A stretch of 9,430 nt of DNA from an uncultured Rhodospirillales bacterium (lineage in GTDB: Bacteria; Pseudomonadota; Alphaproteobacteria; ATCC43930; CGMCC-115725). Both the position numbers and the translations under genes were made by a program. The notes below the pieces were generated by a model. The model made no database searches, was not told where the DNA came from, and was given only the letters and a program-made list of their open reading frames with translations. Positions within the stretch are counted from its first letter, which is position 1, and the number at the start of each line of letters is the position of its first letter. Below are positions 7,092 to 9,430 of this stretch, one piece after another. The DNA is taken from NCBI GenBank assembly GCA_903897565.1, contig CAIUCF010000638.1, positions 1 to 9,430 of the forward strand, written 5' to 3'.

Positions 7092-7123
7092 GGCTCATCG
7101 GTGCCGCGGAAATACCGCAGCGG

Positions 7124-7714
7124 TCAGCCGCGCCGGGCGTATTTCTCCACCATCGCCAGCCGGTCCTGGCCGAAGAACATCTCGGGGCCGACGAAGAAGG
7201 TCGGGGCGCCGAACACGCCGCGACGAACGGCCTCCTCCGTCGTCGCGACCAGAGCCTGCTTGACCTCGGGCGTCTGGACGCGGGCGAAGATATCGTCGGC
7301 GTCGATTCCGGCGGTGGTCAGGACGCTGCGCACCACTTCGGGATCGCCGAGGTTCTGGGCTTGTGCCCACATCGCGCTGAAGATCGCGCCGAGATAGCGT
7401 TCGAGTTCCGCCCCTGGCGCGCAGGCTGCTGCGCCGCGCATCAGGGTCAGGGTGTTGATCGGGAAATGCGGATTGGCGCGAAACGGCACGCCGTAATGCT
7501 CGGCGTAGCGCTCGATGTCGCGCATCATGTTGGCGCCCTTGGCCGGAATCTCGACCGGGCTGGCATTGCCTGTCGCCTTGAACACGCCGCCGAGCAGCAT
7601 CGGCCGATAGGTGATCGTCGAGCCGGTGCGTGCGGCGAGGCCCGGCAGCTGCGTCCAGGCGAGATAGGTCGTCGGGCTGCCGACGTCGAAGAAGAATTCG
7701 ATCGGTGTGGACAT
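7124..7714 (-). CDS. 2-hydroxychromene-2-carboxylate isomerase-like protein (DsbA/GST-kappa fold)
   Basis: The 196-residue protein begins with the family strand FFFDVGSPTTYLAW, placing S13 at the glutathione-activating Ser of the GST-kappa/HCCA isomerase group; there is no CxxC, so it is not a disulfide oxidoreductase. Near the C-terminus GVFGAPTFFVG then FFGQDRL are diagnostic for the family, including the cis-Pro of the thioredoxin fold. Characterised members use glutathione to isomerise 2-hydroxychromene-2-carboxylate in naphthalene breakdown; many homologues act on unknown substrates. ATG 7714 is preferred over an upstream in-frame ATG at 7747, because GGAG lies 9 bases before it and the longer form would overlap the SDR gene. 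It is the second gene after the SDR (14-base gap), so co-expression is likely. Its stop is 32 bases from the convergent receiver gene; only a weak 4-bp stem (7106-7118) is visible there. Confidence 0.9.
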   Translation of the reverse strand: MSTPIEFFFDVGSPTTYLAWTQLPGLAARTGSTITYRPMLLGGVFKATGNASPVEIPAKGANMMRDIERYAEHYGVPFRANPHFPINTLTLMRGAAACAPGAELERYLGAIFSAMWAQAQNLGDPEVVRSVLTTAGIDADDIFARVQTPEVKQALVATTEEAVRRGVFGAPTFFVGPEMFFGQDRLAMVEKYARRG

Positions 7715-7728
7715 GTGCGTGATCTCCG

Positions 7729-8454
7729 TCAGAAACTCTCGATCCACGGGCGCAGGTCGAGTTCATGGGTCCAGGCCGAACGCGGCTGGCGGTGAAGCTG
7801 CCAGTAGGTCTCGGCGATGTGGTCGGGGTCGAGGATGCCATCGCGCTCCTTGAGCGCATAGCGGTCCGGGAAATTCGCGGCGATCCAGGCGGTGTCGATG
7901 GCGCCGTCGACGACGATATGGGCGACGTGGATGCCTTCCGGGCCGAGCTCGCGCGCCATCGATTGCGCCAGCGCCCGCAGGCCGAACTTGGCGGCGGCAA
8001 AGGCGGCGAAACCGCTGCCGCCGCGCAGGCTCGCGGTCGCGCCCGTGAACAGGATCGTGCCGCGGCCGCGGCCCTGCATCGGCGCGGCGACGGCGCGCCC
8101 CATCAGGAAGCCGGCGAAGCAGGCCATCTCCCAGACCTTGCGGAACACCCGCGAGGTGGTCTCGCCGAGGGGAAAGCGGACATTGGCGCCGATATTGAAC
8201 ACGGCGACTTCGATCGGGCCGATCTCGCGCTCGATGCGTTCGACCAGCGCGGTCATCTGTTCCTCGTCGCGGGCGTCGGTGCCGAAGGCGACCGCACGAC
8301 CGCCTTCGGCAGCAATTCTGTCCACCAGCGGTCCCAGATTTTCGGCCTGGCGTCGGACCACGCAAGCGACGAAGCCCTCGCGGGCGAAGCGGCGGGCGAT
8401 GGCGCCGCCGGTGGCGTCTCCGGCTCCGATGACGAGGACGGCGCGGTCGAACAT
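7729..8454 (-). CDS. SDR family protein with degenerate catalytic residues
   Basis: At 241 residues this is a classical-length short-chain dehydrogenase/reductase. The Rossmann start reads AVLVIGAGDATGGAIA (5-20), a GxxxxxG version of the glycine motif. The NNAG position reads NIGA (87-90), and the later segment GRGTILFTGATASLRGG, then KFGLRALAQSMARE, is clear SDR. Yet the YxxxK site is FAAAK (F152, K156), the catalytic Ser position 13 residues earlier is A139, and the usual helix-4 Asn region reads EMACFAG. Only Lys of the Asn-Ser-Tyr-Lys tetrad is kept. I recall similar Phe-for-Tyr SDRs in alpha- and betaproteobacteria, so this may be a stable subfamily rather than decay. The start at ATG 8454 follows GGGAG by 9 bases. 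It heads an operon with the isomerase-like gene. A dehydrogenase, a non-redox enzyme or a binding protein are all possible. Confidence 0.88.
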   Translation of the reverse strand: MFDRAVLVIGAGDATGGAIARRFAREGFVACVVRRQAENLGPLVDRIAAEGGRAVAFGTDARDEEQMTALVERIEREIGPIEVAVFNIGANVRFPLGETTSRVFRKVWEMACFAGFLMGRAVAAPMQGRGRGTILFTGATASLRGGSGFAAFAAAKFGLRALAQSMARELGPEGIHVAHIVVDGAIDTAWIAANFPDRYALKERDGILDPDHIAETYWQLHRQPRSAWTHELDLRPWIESF

Positions 8455-8657
8455 CGCTGTGGTCTCCCAAGAGCTGCGTAGGCGTGTGGCGAAGAAACTA
8501 TATAAACGATAGTGACTTGCTGTCCAGCGCGACGCAAAGAGGCTTCGACAAAACGACGCATCCGGGTAGTCTCGGTTCCTCGTCATCGCCCGATGCCGTC
8601 AACGCGGACCGGTCCGGCCCGCACCCCCGAGCGACGTGTCAATGGAGGCCCAGAATC
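8455..8657. promoter_or_regulatory. Divergent control region between SDR operon and membrane protein gene
   Basis: The 203 bases separate two divergent units. An A/T-rich patch at 8495-8513 stands out: ACTAT (8497-8501) and ATAGT (8509-8513) are inverted arms with a 7-base spacer, resembling a TetR-type operator of 17 bases. Read on the minus strand the same patch gives TTTATATAGT, a plausible -10 area about 45 bases before the SDR start. No regulator gene is visible in the window. The open frame reaching back from the membrane protein gene to 8484 through this region is not considered coding. Confidence 0.4.
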
Positions 8658-8909
8658 GTGAGTGGCGTTCTCATCATCGGCAGCGCGCTCGGCGGCGTCG
8701 TCGGTCTGCTCCATGGCGCGGTCCTCTATCGCAATCAGCGGCGCCGCGGCGCCAGCGACGGTGCCGCGCTTTACACGGCAATCTGGACTTTCGCGCTCTG
8801 GACCCTGTTCGGCGCCTATGTGTTATCGCTGTGGGTCCTCGCCGGCCTCGCCTATACTGGCTACCTGATCTGGCTCGACCAGCGGCCGCGCCGGCGCGTG
8901 ATCCGATGA
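8658..8909 (+). CDS. Small membrane protein of unknown function (83 aa)
   Basis: No family recognised. The sequence has a glycine-rich hydrophobic helix at about 3-24, a short basic loop (YRNQRRRGAS), and a long hydrophobic stretch at about 38-74 likely forming two more helices, ending in a basic tail QRPRRRVIR. By the positive-inside rule both the loop and the tail could be cytoplasmic. GTG 8658 is chosen as start because GGAG at 8644-8647 precedes it by 10 bases and translation begins directly with the first helix; the longer open frame upstream lacks a ribosome site and reads as low-quality protein. Its TGA overlaps the next ATG (ATGA, 8906-8909), implying translational coupling with the flavin monooxygenase. 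It may anchor that enzyme or its substrate at the membrane (inference). Confidence 0.7.
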   Translation: MSGVLIIGSALGGVVGLLHGAVLYRNQRRRGASDGAALYTAIWTFALWTLFGAYVLSLWVLAGLAYTGYLIWLDQRPRRRVIR

Positions 8910-9430
8910 ACGTTTCGTCGACGCGCCGGATCGGCATCATCGGCGGCGGGGTCGCCGGAATCGTCACCGCGCGCACCCTGCTGGAACGCGGCTTCGACTG
9001 TACCGTGTTCGAACGCCGCGATCGGCTCGGCGGCGTCTGGGCCGAGGGCTACGCCAATTTCGGCATCCAGGTCCAGCGCGAGTTGTACGAATTCCCTGAC
9101 TGGCCGTTCCCGCCGGGGACCCCCGATTTCACGCCGGGTCCGGTCGTACGCGACTACATCGAGGGGTATGCCCGTCATTTCGGCGTATTGCCGCGGATCA
9201 GCTTCGACAGCGCCGTCACCGGACTGCACCGCGAGGACGGCGGCTGGATACTGACCGTGACCAAATTGGGGGAATCGGCCGCACACCGCTTCGATTACGT
9301 CGTCATCTGCACCGGGCTGTTCTCCAACAAGCCGCATATCCCGGGCTATCCCGGCCGCGACAGGTTCCGCGGCGAGGTCATCCATATCTCGGAACTGCAG
9401 GATCGCGAACGCCTGCGCGGGCGCAGGGTC
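8906..9430 (+). CDS. FAD-dependent monooxygenase, FMO/BVMO-like (3' end outside window)
   Basis: The first 175 residues are visible. An N-terminal dinucleotide-binding fold starts RIGIIGGGVAGIVTA with GxGxxG at 13-18 and the ribose-binding acidic residue E36 (TVFERRDRLGG). GGVW at 42-45 and YEFPDWPFP at 61-69 are typical of flavin-containing and Baeyer-Villiger-type monooxygenases, as is CTGLFSNKPHIPG at 135-147. The fingerprint FxGxxxHxxx(W/Y/F) appears as FRGEVIHISEL (154-164), with Leu in place of the final aromatic. The following LRGRRV should lead into the NADPH-binding motif just past the edge. Such enzymes use NADPH and O2 to insert oxygen next to a carbonyl or onto N or S. ATG 8906 overlaps the preceding stop by 4 bases and the Rossmann motif position fits. 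Substrate unknown. Confidence 0.88.
   Translation, partial: MNVSSTRRIGIIGGGVAGIVTARTLLERGFDCTVFERRDRLGGVWAEGYANFGIQVQRELYEFPDWPFPPGTPDFTPGPVVRDYIEGYARHFGVLPRISFDSAVTGLHREDGGWILTVTKLGESAAHRFDYVVICTGLFSNKPHIPGYPGRDRFRGEVIHISELQDRERLRGRRV

Noticed and set aside
7104..7120. Possible bidirectional terminator between receiver and isomerase genes
   Set aside because: Only a 4-bp stem plus one bulged pair with a 5-base loop and no T-run; too weak to call as a feature.
1..9430. Mobile element, CRISPR array, tRNA or defence system
   Set aside because: No transposase or integrase motifs, no regularly spaced repeats, no cloverleaf-like segment, and no nuclease/helicase/toxin pair were found on either strand.

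Overview
The window is GC-rich and densely packed, with short intergenic gaps and strongly G/C-biased third codon positions. Gene content (a DUF2252 protein, a many-PAS hybrid histidine kinase with a lone receiver, a GST-kappa-like hydroxychromene-carboxylate isomerase, a catalytically atypical SDR, a flavin monooxygenase) fits a metabolically versatile alphaproteobacterium, most likely Hyphomicrobiales of the Bradyrhizobium/Rhodopseudomonas type. That placement is inference from gene style, not a marker gene. No rRNA, tRNA, CRISPR array, complete insertion sequence or prophage gene was seen.

Left part (1-1893, + strand): the 3' end of a citrate-synthase-family gene, a stretch of about 230 bases with no confident gene, then a DUF2252 gene split by an in-frame TAG, after which the same frame continues with family-like sequence to 1893. 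Middle left (1940-3404): two unrelated-looking cupin genes in a minus-strand operon, divergent from a YccF-type membrane protein read from a TTG start. A perfect GC-rich hairpin follows yccF, then a small hypothetical gene (3603-3893).

Centre (4033-7091, + strand): a signalling pair. An 889-residue soluble hybrid kinase has four PAS domains, a HisKA/HATPase core and a C-terminal receiver; 23 bases later comes a single-domain CheY-like receiver. Neither protein has a DNA-binding output.

Right part: a minus-strand pair (SDR, then GST-kappa/HCCA isomerase-like protein, 14 bases apart) ends convergently on the signalling pair. Divergent from it is a plus-strand pair in which a small membrane protein overlaps the start of an FAD monooxygenase by 4 bases; the monooxygenase runs off the window. 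Together these four genes look like part of an accessory oxidative or catabolic locus for an aromatic or cyclic substrate (inference). I do not see a clearly new defence or mobile system. The most unusual points are the SDR that has lost most of its catalytic tetrad, the amber-interrupted DUF2252 gene with kinase-like motifs in permuted order, and the output-less phosphorelay.
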